Source: Eunapius fragilis
Taxonomy: Eukaryota; Porifera; Demospongiae; Spongillida; Spongillidae
Assembly (NCBI GenBank): GCA_963681505.1
Contig: OY811972.1
Coordinates: 6,037,350-6,101,349, forward strand
Direction: 5' to 3'
DNA: 64,000 nt
The first letter of the stretch is position 1; every line of letters begins with the position of its first letter. The notes beneath the pieces are model-generated. The model had not been told where the DNA came from and ran no database searches. It was given only the letters and a program-made list of their open reading frames with translations. The position numbers and the translations under genes are program-made. Below are positions 32,399 to 43,679 of this stretch, piece by piece.

Positions 32399-35300
32399 AT
32401 GGAATCTGAGACTGTTGTGGAAGAAGATGAAAGGGGAATAACGACAAAAAACACCAAAGCAAAGTTCTACATGTATCATGTGCGAGGTCTCAATAAAGGT
32501 CATGCAATTAAGGTAAGCTGACTGTAGAAGTCAAACACATTGTTTGGAGGATGTGTTAACACCACCAAGTGTCACTACTGATGGATGCGCACCATACGAT
32601 CGTTTTAAATGTTTTCCAGCACCTTTTGTTATGCATATCCACTCGCACCTCTGAGGGGAGAGGGGGGGGGGGGGGCTCTGCAATGAGTGTCAATTTAGAA
32701 CAGGGGGTGCCTTGTAGCTTTTTAATTACCTCCAATCGAACAGACAACCAGCAATGCCAACATATCTGGATGTATCCGAAGTGAAGTTCTAAACACACCA
32801 TAAAATGCACTTGCATTCTCTGTCTGTAACTATATCACTTTCTGTTAATTCGAGGGGTAGTGATAAAAAAGCCATGCATTACAAGAGCTAGCAAAAGCCT
32901 TCCTTTCCCATCTTTTAATTCATAACTCATGAGACATAGATTTTAAGCTTAAAACTTTGTTATAAGTGGTTACGCGGAAGAGCTACTACAAGTCAGAGAG
33001 GCTTTGTGACCTCCATTGAAAATTACTGGAAGTGAGTACTAAGTGAGCCACAGCTTGCATGGTGGAAATTGGCATCGCTAAGTTACGGTTATAACACAAA
33101 TCTACACAAGAAAGAATGAGTTTCAAATCCCTACCTCTTCTTCAGCGCCTGAGAATCGCTGGAACAAAACTTGTTTACCTGTACTTGGTTCAATTATTGT
33201 AATAAATACTTATTGGTTATGTTAATAGTTAGTGAATCGCTTAAAAATTGTTCAAAATATGTTAGATGTTTTATAAAACGATCAAGCTTACTTTCAATGG
33301 CAAGTAATGGTGTTGTCAAAGAGAGTTTGTGTGGTCCCTTCTGGCTAATTTACCAATTTCTTTATCAATGGTTGACACCATTAAATGTCTTACCCAGTTA
33401 TTGTGTTGGGTTCTGTGTTGTCACGTGTGATAGAAATTGTGTGGGTTAGTTTTCATGTTCTTTTGTTGTGTACTTACATGTACACGATTATTTTACATGA
33501 TGACAAATAGAGAAAACTGGAAAACAAAAAGACGGCAGAGGCAGATGACGATAATGATGTGGAAGTGAAGCAAATAGGTGAGCTTAATGAGAAAAAGAAG
33601 CTGGAAATGGATAAGGTGAAAGTAGAGAGAACCCACACTTTGGGTTGTCTCTATCGCAACTTTGTTATTAATGTCATGCAACACCTAAGAGAATCAAAAT
33701 GGATGCTTGCAGGTTTCCCAGCCCGATGTGTATGAATCCCAGTAAAATATACATGTAAAGCAATGTAATTCAATGATGTCAAGAGCTACTAATTAAAAAA
33801 AAAGGTGTAATTGGGCTTATTATATTTTTTGCTCCTGTCGTAATACAACCTTATGGCATTGCATAACTAATAGGTCAGGAAACCATTGGCGCATGTAAAT
33901 CTAGGATATTAACATACAAGTCATTCATCACTTTCACGCCTGTAACTCATATAATTGCTAAGGTATCGAGATTTATGTTAGTAACGGGAGTTACGCTAGT
34001 AACTCTCCTATAGGATTTCACTTCGATTATGACAAGGGTATAATAATAAGGGAAAATGGAATAGTCCTATGTTTAGCACACTATATCCTACATATAGAAA
34101 TGTGCTAAATACAGGACTATTCCATTTTCCCCTTATTGTTTGACCCTTGTTTCCTTCCTTTTTACACCACCATTGCCTTCAAATCCTATATGCCACCAAC
34201 TTTCTCATAGAGAATGTTTTTTATTTACTTGTATAATATAATCCGGAATGTTGGACGAGAAAATGGGTCTTGTGGATTCATGTAGATAAAAAGCAAATCA
34301 ATATATCTCATGAAATATTAACGCTATCGGGTTCCTATTTTTAACACCTTATACCACACCATTACTATATGTGAAAATCCATTTTGGTGTCTTACACATG
34401 ACCGACGTTGCAAGGTCTGATACCCCGTAGGGTTCAAAATGATGGCTATATCTCCTGGTAGGAGCATTCAATTCAATACCTACATGTACTTACAAGGGTT
34501 TTATCGCTATTGATTTGTTCTGTTTGTTAATTTTTACTTTATCCGTTAGGGGGATACAACTGTGCAAAGTAATTGCATTTTCCCGGTTGTTTCGCACTAT
34601 TTACCCATTACAACTGGCATCTAGGTAATTACTTCCTGTAAAATAACTATGTCTCCACCCATATGTCAGTGCTCATCTATACACTGTACAAAGCGTGTTT
34701 GCTTCTTGCAAACATCTGGTTCTGTTCCCCTTCTTGGCTTCTTCAATACAGCAAACAGAAGCTAATGCTTCATTCAATGTGGATTCAGCTGCCATCAGCC
34801 ATCAAAAGGGTCTATAGAGAATGTTTTTATGACTTGTTAGTCTGTGTATCTGACTAACTAATGAATGTGGTAAAAAGAAGCTTTTCCTGGACGTTTACAT
34901 GTGTATGTGATGACTGAGTGCAGGGAATGATAGTGAGGGTAAGGTACATGACCCTTGTATGTAGGGTCTGTACCAAAAGCCAGTGATGAGATACTCTCTT
35001 GAGGGTTAAATGTGTGTATAATTTTTTTGAGGTTTAATATACATGTATATGATTTTGAGGTGCCTGTTGTAGTGATATCAATCCATTGTTTTAGAGTTAA
35101 GAGAAAGAGGAAGACGAAGAAAAAGCAGAAGAGGACGAGGAAGAGGAAGAGTAAGAGGAAGAGGAAGAGGAAGAGTAATTGTTGAAGGTATGTATGTCTG
35201 TATATGCCTGTGATAATTACAGTACCAGTCAGAAAAACGTTTCTGTAACGTAGTGTAGTTTTAACTAACGTAGCGTAGCGTCATGGTGTAAATCCGTAGC

Positions 35301-38300
35301 TACGGGTACTTTGTAACGGAGTTAGCGCAACTTGAAGCGCATCGTAGTTCACGTAATACAAGTTGGCCGCTTCTTCGTTCAAAAAAGTATGTATTAGGCG
35401 CTGTAGACACATACCATCTTACAGTACATGTACATGATAGTAATGGTGTATTCTGAGTACAAGCAGCAGCAGCAGCAGCAGCAGCAGCGAATTATCGACC
35501 TCTACCAGCGTGGCTTATCATCGTTGGAGATTTCAAATGCACTTCTGGAGAACCTTACATCTATGTGGCAGGGTGTACTGAATTTCATCAAACGCTTTGT
35601 AAAAAGTGGGTCCATACAGCGTAAAAGTGATATCTGATATTCAAAGTACTATTAATACTAGTATACATGTTATCCACTGGTACTATGATGCAGAACAATC
35701 GAAAAAAGGACTGCCGAAGTGAGCATACCAGGAGTGGGGGAGAGAACACAACCCAAGTATAGCAGAAGCTAAAATATATGTGTACATGTTTCCCCCACAT
35801 ACGTGTAACAGAAATATTCCACTTGATGATATATTTATATCTTTTCATGCCACTGCAGCCTACAGTAATCAACCAGGTCACTCAGGGGCATGTAAGTTGC
35901 TAATTACTATTATGATCTAAATCCATACATTGAACTAACAGACCTTATCAATAGTTTAAAGCAGGGTTCGTATGCGGTTTGGAATTTATGAAAAAGTCTT
36001 TAAAATGACTGTACCGATTTCCAGACCTGGAAAAGGTCTTGAAATGCGACAAAAAGTATGGAAAATCACGTTGGCGTAAAAGCTATTGTGCTAGAGCTGT
36101 GAAATAACAATAAATTGTGACCACGATATACGTTTGATACTGTCAAACCATATGAGTTCGGTGGGAGGTGCTTCGTGCACTTGCATGTTATCAGAGATAA
36201 TTATCTCAGGTGTTATCAAAGTGCTGGATGGGTAAGTGTGTATTCTTTATAGGTTGGATACAAAAGAAAGAGTACAAAAACTGGATAGCAGCAATCAAAT
36301 GAGCAAGAGCAAAGCACACTATAGGATTTGAACAAATCCTTTAATGTCGCTAGTGCTGCCTTTCTCACCTACACTGTACATGAAGGGCAAAGCACACATC
36401 TAAGCCCAATAAAAGCCTTGTTTCTCTTTCTTGGCTGCACCAGAACAACCAAGTGAAGTAGAAATGCCTTCTGTGCGTACGCTATTAGTGCACGGGCGTT
36501 ATTCGTTTCGGAGATGATTCACATGCGTTATAGGAGGATGCGCGCTAATTATTGATATGTCTTATACGCGTGTGCAGTACTTTGACCATTTATTATATAG
36601 ACTACGTACTCGGGTACGTAGTCTACATAATCTGTCCATCCCTCCACCACGGTAAAAAAAGCAAGGTTTAAGATTTAGACTGGAAGTTAGTGTGCAGGCT
36701 ACAGATATTAGATACACATAGCCTTGTATAATGAAGGTAAGCTAGATGTAGGCAGGGCGTGGAGAGGCAAGCTAGCAAATGAATAGAAAACAGGGGGCAG
36801 ATAACGATGTACTACAATGTTTTTCAGCAGCCATTGAATATTATAAGTGGTATAGTACCGGCTTGGTCACAGAGAAAATTCGTAGCTCGATCATAGAGAA
36901 AATAAAGCGCATAAATTTGTAACTAAAGAAACCATCAGAGTTCATAGCAACCACTATGTAAACTAATAGTTGGCTTAGTCCCAATGTACATGTGTACGCT
37001 GTATTTACTCTATGATCAAGCTGTGAAGTTTTTCTATGACCGAGCCGGCACTGTACTGAATGAAGTCAGCAGGGGTGAATCAACTGACAGTTATTTTAAA
37101 GGTGCAATGAATGTTGCATATTTTCTCCATCTGCAAAGTGCGAAAAGTCTCTATTTGCGAGTTCCCCCCTGTAATGGTTTTTGGCTATATAAACAGCGTT
37201 ATTCTGTAGATCACATTTGGCAGCATGGACCCTAACATGTACATGGATTTGTATGTTGTGAATTGTTGTACTGGGCACTGACTGTTGTTGAAAAGTACAA
37301 CTCATTCAAGATTTCAGAGGATCCTAGCACACTATTTACAAAGATGTTTCCTGATAGTTCTAGTGCATCAAAATTTGCTTGTGGGGTAAAGAAGTGCTCC
37401 TATTTCACTTCATTTTTATTTCCAAACTGTTATTGTATCTTGTTCGAATGTGAAGTTTTGAAAGCAATTATTTCAGTCTTTAAATAGTTTGGAATTTCAT
37501 AATCTCAAACCTGTACGAACCCTGTTAAAGGCTTAATGCTTCTCTATTACAATAGATTTGGCTAGATAAGGAGGAGAGTGGTTCAAGAAAGATTTATTAT
37601 AGACTTTTTCTCTGATAGTCGTCGTTTATTACTTGCAGTAGTAAATATATTTATGCTGTCATGAGTATCATTACTTACATTTGCATCTTGTGTTGTGGAA
37701 AAGAACACAATGTTTGTTAATGTCCAAAAAAGTATTAGCATCTATTACTATTCTGAATCTCATGAGATACATGATTATTAATTATGTTAGTGATCGAATG
37801 TTTTTTTTTCTACCTGTTGTAGTGGTGCAGATATACAGTGTTTGATTTAGTCGTAGAACCTTGTGTTATTTATTGTTTTATGCACCCGTGCATCCCCTCA
37901 CTCAGCACACCTGTTCCCTGCACCTGTGCCCAACTACATTAAGCCTCTGAAATCCCAACCCTGTATGCCATCTGATGTTGATGAAGTAAGTGTAAATATG
38001 CGTAGGAGAAAAACGGCTGTTTTTGCTGTCGGCACAACACACCCATCATGTATGCACTAAACCATGAACTCATTTATTTGTAATAGGATTAACGGTATTC
38101 TCCAGCTCCAGTGTTGGCATGGCTCGATGAAGTATTGGAGGAATACCGTTCATCCAATTGAACAGCCGGGGCTCTCATTCTCCATTGTGCTTTCCATTGT
38201 TTGCCTTAGTAAAACTTTATTCTTGTACACTTTTATTTGTAGGTTGCTTAACTCATATGTCATATTCATATTTGTGTTGTCCAATATAGCATATTAATGG

Positions 38301-38871
38301 AAGGTTTGCTGTGACGAAGGAGATAGAGACTCAGACGGAGGAGATGGAGAATCAGACGGAGGAGATGGAGACTCAGACTGTGGCTAGGCAGAATGTGAAT
38401 GAGGCTGAGCAGGTAAAGGCGGCCAAGGCTGAAATACTGGAGGCCAAGGCTGAAATTCAGGATGCTGAGGCTAAAATGCAGGAGGCTGAGGCTAAAATGC
38501 AGGAGGCCAAGCCCGAAATGCTGGACATTTTTGCTGCCAATTACAAATCTGCGTGTACTCTTCTCACTGCTGCCAGAAATGAACTTGCTAGGAAGATGGA
38601 TTTGGATGGTATGTGATTATTGTGTCCATCCATCCATCCATCCATCCATCCATCCATCCATCCATCCATCCATCCATCCATCCATCCATCCATCCATCCA
38701 TCCGTCCGTCCGTCCGTCCGTCCGTCCGTCCATCCATCCATCCATCCATCCATCCATCCATCCATCCATCCATCCATCCATCCATCCACAAACATCCAAA
38801 CTAACAAACAAACAAACAATATCTTTTTTTCTCAGGTACTTCTGCTGCTCAAAGTTCAATCAATGATGAAG
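32399..38871 (+). CDS. N-terminal exons of the NTPase-nuclease gene
   Basis: Six exon-like segments with GT-AG borders join in one frame: 32399-32512 ([16 protein letters not shown] ... GHAIK, phase 0); 33511-33577 ([20 protein letters not shown], out phase 1); 35095-35187 (basic, [19 protein letters not shown] then a second RGRGRGR); 37906-37985 ([20 protein letters not shown], out phase 0); 38290-38608 (coiled coil: ETQTEEME repeats, then [13 protein letters not shown] repeats); 38836-38871 ([12 protein letters not shown]). The last ends in phase 1, as needed by the exon at 47385. The paired RGRGR blocks resemble an AT-hook/RGG-type nucleic-acid-binding region. Alternatively, exon 2 can read through its donor to a stop at 33733 ([20 protein letters not shown] on), giving a short protein. 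The assignment is from phase and splice sites only. Confidence 0.55.
34003..34230. repeat. Palindromic MITE, family C copy 1
   Basis: Inverted arms meet near 34090: GGGAAAATGGAATAGTCCTA is mirrored by AGGACTATTCCATTTTCCCC, continuing outward to AGGATTT...CAAATCCTAT and AACTTTCTCATAGAGAATG. Further copies at 40793-41052, 41447-41662 and half a copy at 45105-45232. Confidence 0.8.
34310..34830 (-). repeat. Inverted copy of the 12.2-kb repeat family
   Basis: On minus it follows the order of 12370-12880: GCTGAATCCAC, GCCAAGAAGGGGAACAGAAC, CAGACGTTTGC, GGCGGAGACATA, GTAATTGCATATT-type sequence, GATACAACTGTGCAAAG mirrored, and GAACCC(C)..GGTATC. Non-coding. Confidence 0.7.
35462..35637 (+). pseudogene. 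CAG repeat plus Tc1-type helix-turn-helix fragment
   Basis: A (CAG)n tract of about nine units (35461-35488) is followed in frame by [20 protein letters not shown] and [19 protein letters not shown], which fits the first helix-turn-helix of Tc1/mariner transposases (ERIIDLY..G.S...I......S..TV..ILKR....GSI). No catalytic domain follows, and the ORF stops at 35637. Confidence 0.5.
36595..36630. repeat. Short perfect hairpin
   Basis: TATAGACTACGTACTCGG is followed at once by its near complement GTACGTAGTCTAC. A compact inverted repeat with no obvious role. Confidence 0.6.
36853..37053. repeat. Tc1/mariner-type MITE, family E copy 1
   Basis: 201 bp, ends (T)AGTACCGGCTTGGTC and GAGCCGGCACTG, flanked by TA on both sides. 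Arms carry AGAGAAAATTCGTAGCTCGA and AGAGAAAATAAAGCGCATA with inverted counterparts. It is homologous to 57378-57572. It has no coding capacity. Confidence 0.85.
37060..37905. other. Intron sequence, no gene recognised
   Basis: Lies between candidate exons ending 35187 and starting 37906. Short ORFs at 37096-37487 have no motif or convincing splice pattern. Confidence 0.4.
38616..38790. repeat. Tetranucleotide microsatellite (CCAT)n-(CCGT)n-(CCAT)n
   Basis: About 43 uninterrupted tetranucleotides; the middle seven are TCCG instead of TCCA. It sits inside the short intron between exons 38290-38608 and 38836-38871. The Ser-Ile-His-Pro reading frames across it are artefacts. Confidence 0.95.
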
Positions 38872-40116
38872 GTATGTTAATATACAGCCAGTTATGATTT
38901 AATCAAAAATAATCTAGTTTGCAGGCTCGATATTAATATCTACCTTTAATTGACTAGACTTAACCCAGATGTATGTGTGTTTTCTAGTACTGTTATTCTA
39001 TACGCTGAGAATTCTATTTAACGATATGTGGGACTGTGTTTAGAAAGATAATAAATTGCACATTGCACAAAACATATCTTTGCAATGGAACATTATTTTC
39101 GTACACCTAATCTCTGTGAAAATTAGCTGCAGTGCTCCACATGTTTTCTTGGCCGTGAATGATAGCCAGGTTGTCTTTACTAATCACATTGTTAAGAATT
39201 CCACATATATCCGCATCAAAAAGTCCTGCCTTTTGAATCTGTTGAGTTCTTTGTTCTCACTGATTTAGTTCCACTGGATTCGACAATGCTGTTTTAATTG
39301 TTATTATTAATAAATAACATGCAACACGGCTGTTTCATTCCATTGAAAAGTTGGACATTCGGTATTGTCCCCATCCCCTACTTGGAGACAGGCAACCCCA
39401 AACCCTAGTTACCGCATGGCACAGGAATTGCTTATCCTTTATCCATACAACGTAGGCTCACCTGTGAGTTAATGTTTTGGTCAGGCGTCCTTCGAAGACT
39501 AAAACAGTATAAGTTTTATCTTTGTTGTATTTACATACGTGAGAAGAGAGGGTCGAGACTACATGCGCTTTATTTGAGTTCGTGTCAGTAGGCTTTTTTG
39601 CGAAATCTGCCTGGCCAACTGCATAAACTGATTTAGAAACGTGCACTCAAGAGACGGCTGTATTTGGTTCTGTGCAGGGTGAAATGGGGCTTATTCTCTG
39701 CGTGTCGTGCCAACGCTTTGTATATGGCAGATTTTTACGTAGCGAAGTGGTCCTCTCATAATGTACTGTATATGTATGAAACAAGTATACGTGGAAAAAA
39801 ATCACTTGTTTTCGTTTTCGACAAAACACACTCAAGTAGTGTTCTAGTCGCGACCCATTAACTGTCATGGTGTTCGAGTAGGTGCATCTTTACTATTTTT
39901 TTCATGCCAGGAAAGGATAACCGCTGTAATAAAAGCCATCATCACCTGTATGCATTTTTTTCTTTACTGCTGCTTCTTGTACTTGCATCTACATGCTCTG
40001 CAGGAACATATAGGGAAATCTAACACTGTCATTGCGTATGTCTATTGCAAAGCATGTCAAAAATTCCATTTTAAAGGCAGCACAGGTGCATTTGTGACTC
40101 TCGTTTCCACCCTTAT
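38872..40116. other. Intron sequence, no gene recognised
   Basis: Start of the long last intron of the NTPase-nuclease gene. Only short ORFs; no repeat family recognised. Confidence 0.4.
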
Positions 40117-40792
40117 ATAGGAAGTTTCGCTAGAAACTTCTATGTAGGATTTGACTACGACTATAAATCTCATTAAAAATACGCGACCTGTCTCTAACAA
40201 GACTCCCAACGATCAGATTGTTAAGCTTGTTATTGCAATCGAACTAGAAGTCAAAAATGAGCAGTTTCATCTTTGTTTTATGTCATAGAACCACGCGGTT
40301 GTAGAGAACAAAAGGTACTGCCTGCCCTCGTACCCAGTCCCCGAACATGGTCTCCTTCTTCTTGGCAACACATAACTCGGGATAGGAACACTTTTAAACA
40401 ATGAAAATTTCACCAACAATTTCAGAATTGGCTGGAAGAGCCGCTTTCATATACAATAGTCCATGTTATATTAAACAATCGACTATGCAGTATATGTAAG
40501 ATGCATAATTTGATAATGTTTTAGATATCTTAAGTAAAAATGGCGGCATCAAGGAGACCCATGAAGAAACAGTCCGCTATAAGGCAACGTTATTGGTAGA
40601 GTCCTGAATGTGCTTGCATAGCGAAGAGAGTGCGGTATGGGACGGCTAAGCGTACCTGCAAAACTAAACAAGGCCATTGAAAGAGCTACCTACTCTTACT
40701 AAGCTTGGTTTACAATAATATGACATTGGTGGCTGAAAATTATGGATCAATGTGCACGAACAAAAAAAAAGTGAATGAAACATTTAAATAGA

Positions 40793-41052
40793 AACCTTCT
40801 CTATGAGAAAGTTGGTGGGATATAGGATTTGAAGGCAATGGTGGTGTAAAAGCAAGGAAACAGGGGTCTGATAGTAAGGGAAAATGTCATAGTCCTATAT
40901 TATTTAGCACACGAACATTGTATATGCTACACATGGGCTAAATATAGGACTATGACATTTTTCCTTACTATCAGACCCTTGTTTCCTTGCTTTTACACTA
41001 CCATTGCCTTCAAATCCTATATCCCACCAACTTTCTGATAGAGAAGGTTTTT
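40793..41052. repeat. Palindromic MITE, family C copy 2
   Basis: The largest and most symmetrical copy: CTCTATGAGAAAGTTGGTGG through GGAAAATGTCATAGTCCTAT on the left is repeated inverted up to CCACCAACTTTCTGATAGAG on the right. Confidence 0.85.
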
Positions 41053-41446
41053 TTATTTACTTTTGTCTTAAACAATTCATTTATGACCATATACCCTCTG
41101 ACAGAACTTTTGGGCATGACAATGCGTGTTTCCCATGTCGTCGTTTATGAAATTTATACATGTGGGTGTGGCGCATGTGCATTATTCTTAAGTTACATGG
41201 TCCCATCTAACGGTTTCGTTCGTTCACCAATAAATAAGCCCCAGCACCCACTAAACGCAAAGCTGATGTACACTGATTGCTCTTTGAGTATGAGAAAGTT
41301 TTAAAACCATCTGTCTGGGGGTTTCGAGAAAAATCGGTTGCTGCCTGAGCACTTAATGAAAACAATAAACGGTGTGCTTTCAATAGCCACATGCACGGCA
41401 ATTATAAGGCAAATGAGAAATTACTTTGACTGAAACAAGCAACTAA

Positions 41447-41800
41447 AACCATTCTCTATGAGAATAGGATTTGAAGGCAATGGTGGTGTAAAAAGCAAGG
41501 AAACAAGGGTCTGTAATTGTAAGGGAAATGTCATAGTCCTATATTTAGCAAACGAACATCAAACGGGCTATAACATTTTCTCTTACTATTACAGACCCTT
41601 TTTTGCACTACCATTGCCTTCAAATCCTATATGCCACCAACTTTCTCATAGCGAATGGTTTAGTTACTTCACAGTGGTTTGGAATAGGGGTCATACAGAC
41701 TCTTTTTTATACTACCATTGCCTTCAAATTCTATATGCCACCAACTTTCTCATAGCGAATGGTTTAGTTACTTCACAGTGGTTTAAAATAGGGGTCATGT
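41447..41800. repeat. Palindromic MITE, family C copy 3, with partial tandem copy
   Basis: 41447-41662 is a copy with arms reduced at the centre. Its right half plus flank (CTACCATTGCCTTCAAAT through TTCACAGTGGTTT) is repeated at about 41702-41790, a ~98-bp tandem duplication. Confidence 0.75.
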
Positions 41801-42505
41801 AGACATGAAATTTTGATATATATGCTACAAAATATAATGAATTTTCATGATTATAAAAGTAAAGATTTCAAGCCAAAACGATCACGTTCTGTTTAATTTG
41901 AGTATCGTTCAAATATTCATGTAACCCAAATATGTTGCAGACATTGCTATTTGTGTACATAGAAAAATAGATATGAACCTTACAACAATAAAATCAAAAT
42001 GTAAAATCAAGAATTGATCAATTATGGTCTGAATTCTGGCTAAAGAAGTTAAGCTTGATAATACATAAAAAGTTGACTTTTATGTACAAGATTATGTTCC
42101 TGTTTTCTGATCAACTGCAGACATGCAGGTAAGTAGATATTCTTCCAAAGAGAAGCAACTTGATCTTGCATCAGTTGCATGCTTATCTCAAGACCGAACA
42201 TTGGGCTCCCCACCACAAGATGAGCATTGGAAAAAACACTTTGAAAACCTCTAACAATATAGGATCAGACACATGTTGTAACATCAGATCAGTTGTCATG
42301 CCAGGTAGTTTTGTATATGCGCAGGTTGGTGTTGTTATTTTTTTTAGAGGTTCTTCCCTCTTATTTGGCAACTATCTTTTCTCAGATATAAATTGTTCAA
42401 TTGCCTCAGTTTTGCTTCAAATCGCTTTACATTACTCTTTACACCTTTATACTTGTTTAGTATGTTATCGATTGGTTCGTACAGAGAGTAAGGTACGACA
42501 TACCT
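41801..42505. other. No gene recognised
   Basis: AT-rich intron/transposon sequence without motif. An 8-bp stretch 42121-42128 is bounded by CTGCAG and GTAAGT but is too small to call an exon. Confidence 0.35.
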
Positions 42506-42519
42506 TTGAGTGACCTTAA

Positions 42520-42800
42520 CTCTTTTCGCCGAGCGAGATGAATGTTCAGGACTATGGCAATATCACTGTCTTTTAGCAGCTCGTTCCATTTCAAGATCTG
42601 CTTCATACCTTGCTTGTCGAGAGGTCCGTTTCTTCTCAGGCTCTGCTCGATAGTTTTCACGTTGAGAGGCCCGTTTCTTTTCAGGCTCTGCTTTGTAGTT
42701 CTAGTCAGGCTGAATCGAATACGTCGTCTGGTGTTTTGTGGTACTTTGCTCGTTGTTTGGCTTTCTTCTTTTCCTGATTTTAAGGCATTTTGAAAAAAGA
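42520..42800 (-). pseudogene. Fragment of charged-repeat protein (PEKKRA repeats)
   Basis: On minus, combining two frames: KKKAKQRAKYHKTPDDVFD, then after a frameshift and a stop NYKAEPEKKRASQRENYR and AEPEKKRTSRQARYEADLE, ending MERAAKRQ and a stop. Such ~13-residue charged repeats (YxxDPEKKRAsxR) are familiar at the N-termini of large transposon-associated proteins in animals, as I recall often Helitron-like or helicase/OTU-type. No downstream domain is present here, so only the repeat portion survives. Confidence 0.55.
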
Positions 42801-42814
42801 AAAATAACTTCACT

Positions 42815-43510
42815 AAGTGGTGGGGTTAATGCACTAAGCCGCAAACAGCATCTATGGGTGTGGTCAGTCAGTGAGAAGTGGTGGGGTTAAAGCACTAAGT
42901 CGCAAACAGGGTCTATGGGTGTGGTCAGTCAGTGAGAAGTGGTGGGGTTAATGCACTAAGCCGCAAACAGGGTCCATGGGTGTGGTCAGTCAGTGAGAAG
43001 TGGTGGGGTTAATGCACTAAGCCACAAACAGGGTCTATGGGTATGTCAGTCAGTGAGAAGTGGTGGGGTTAATGCACTAAGCCGCAAACAGGGTCTATGG
43101 GTGTGGTCACTGAGAAGTGGTGGGGTTAATGCACTAAGCCGCAAACAGGGTTCATGGGTGTGGTCAGTCAGTGAGAAGTGGTGGGGTTAATGTACTAAGC
43201 CGCAAACAGGGTCTATGGGTGTTGTCAGTCAGTGAGAAGTGGTGGGGTTAATGCACTGAGCCGCAAACGGGGTCTATGGGTGTGGTCAGTCAGTGAGAAG
43301 TGGTGGGGTTAATGCTCTAAGCCACAAACAGGGTCTATGGGTGTGGTCAGTCAGTGAGAAGTGGTGGGGTTAATGCACTAAGCTGCAAACAGGGTCTATG
43401 GGTGTGGTCAGTCAGTGAAAAGTGGTGGGGTTAATGCACTAAGCTGCAAACAGGGTCTATGGGTGTAGTCACAGAGTGAGAAATGGTGGGGTTAATGCAC
43501 TAAGCCAAGT
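42815..43510. repeat. ~61-bp satellite array
   Basis: About 11.5 head-to-tail copies of a ~61-bp unit containing GTGGTGGGGTTAATGCACTA, AGCCGCAAACAGGGTCTATG and GGTGTGGTCAGTCAGTGAGA. Copies differ by a few bases, and one lacks part of the CAGTCAGT motif. ORFs here simply repeat the unit. Confidence 0.95.
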
Positions 43511-43679
43511 AGTGAGGTGTGAGTGGATTAGGTGAAATGTATAGCTGCTTAGAGGTTTACTTGTTCACATGAAAACAATTTCCTGACATATGGACCCCTC
43601 CCTCCCTTTTCACCTATAGGCTTGTATATGAAGGTAACAAGAAATAATAAAATTGCTGTACAAACTGAACTTCAAGCAC

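Noticed and set aside
35461..35488. CAG tract as a polyglutamine protein
   Set aside because: Only about nine units and attached to a fragment of a Tc1-type helix-turn-helix that ends at 35637; no gene structure around it.
38086..38160. Possible exon reading [20 protein letters not shown]
   Set aside because: It has coding-like composition but an upstream stop, a downstream stop, and no splice borders in the phase needed to join 37985 to 38290.
38462..38880. Ser-Ile-His-Pro and Trp-Met-Asp-Gly repeat ORFs
   Set aside because: Produced by the (CCAT)n microsatellite; the real coding signal nearby is the coiled-coil exon ending at 38608.
42121..42128. 8-bp microexon between CTGCAG and GTAAGT
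   Set aside because: Too short to support; it would also alter the phase between exons 38871 and 47385.
42815..43510. CRISPR-like regularly spaced repeats
   Set aside because: The array is head-to-tail copies of a single ~61-bp unit with no variable spacers, in a eukaryotic context with introns.
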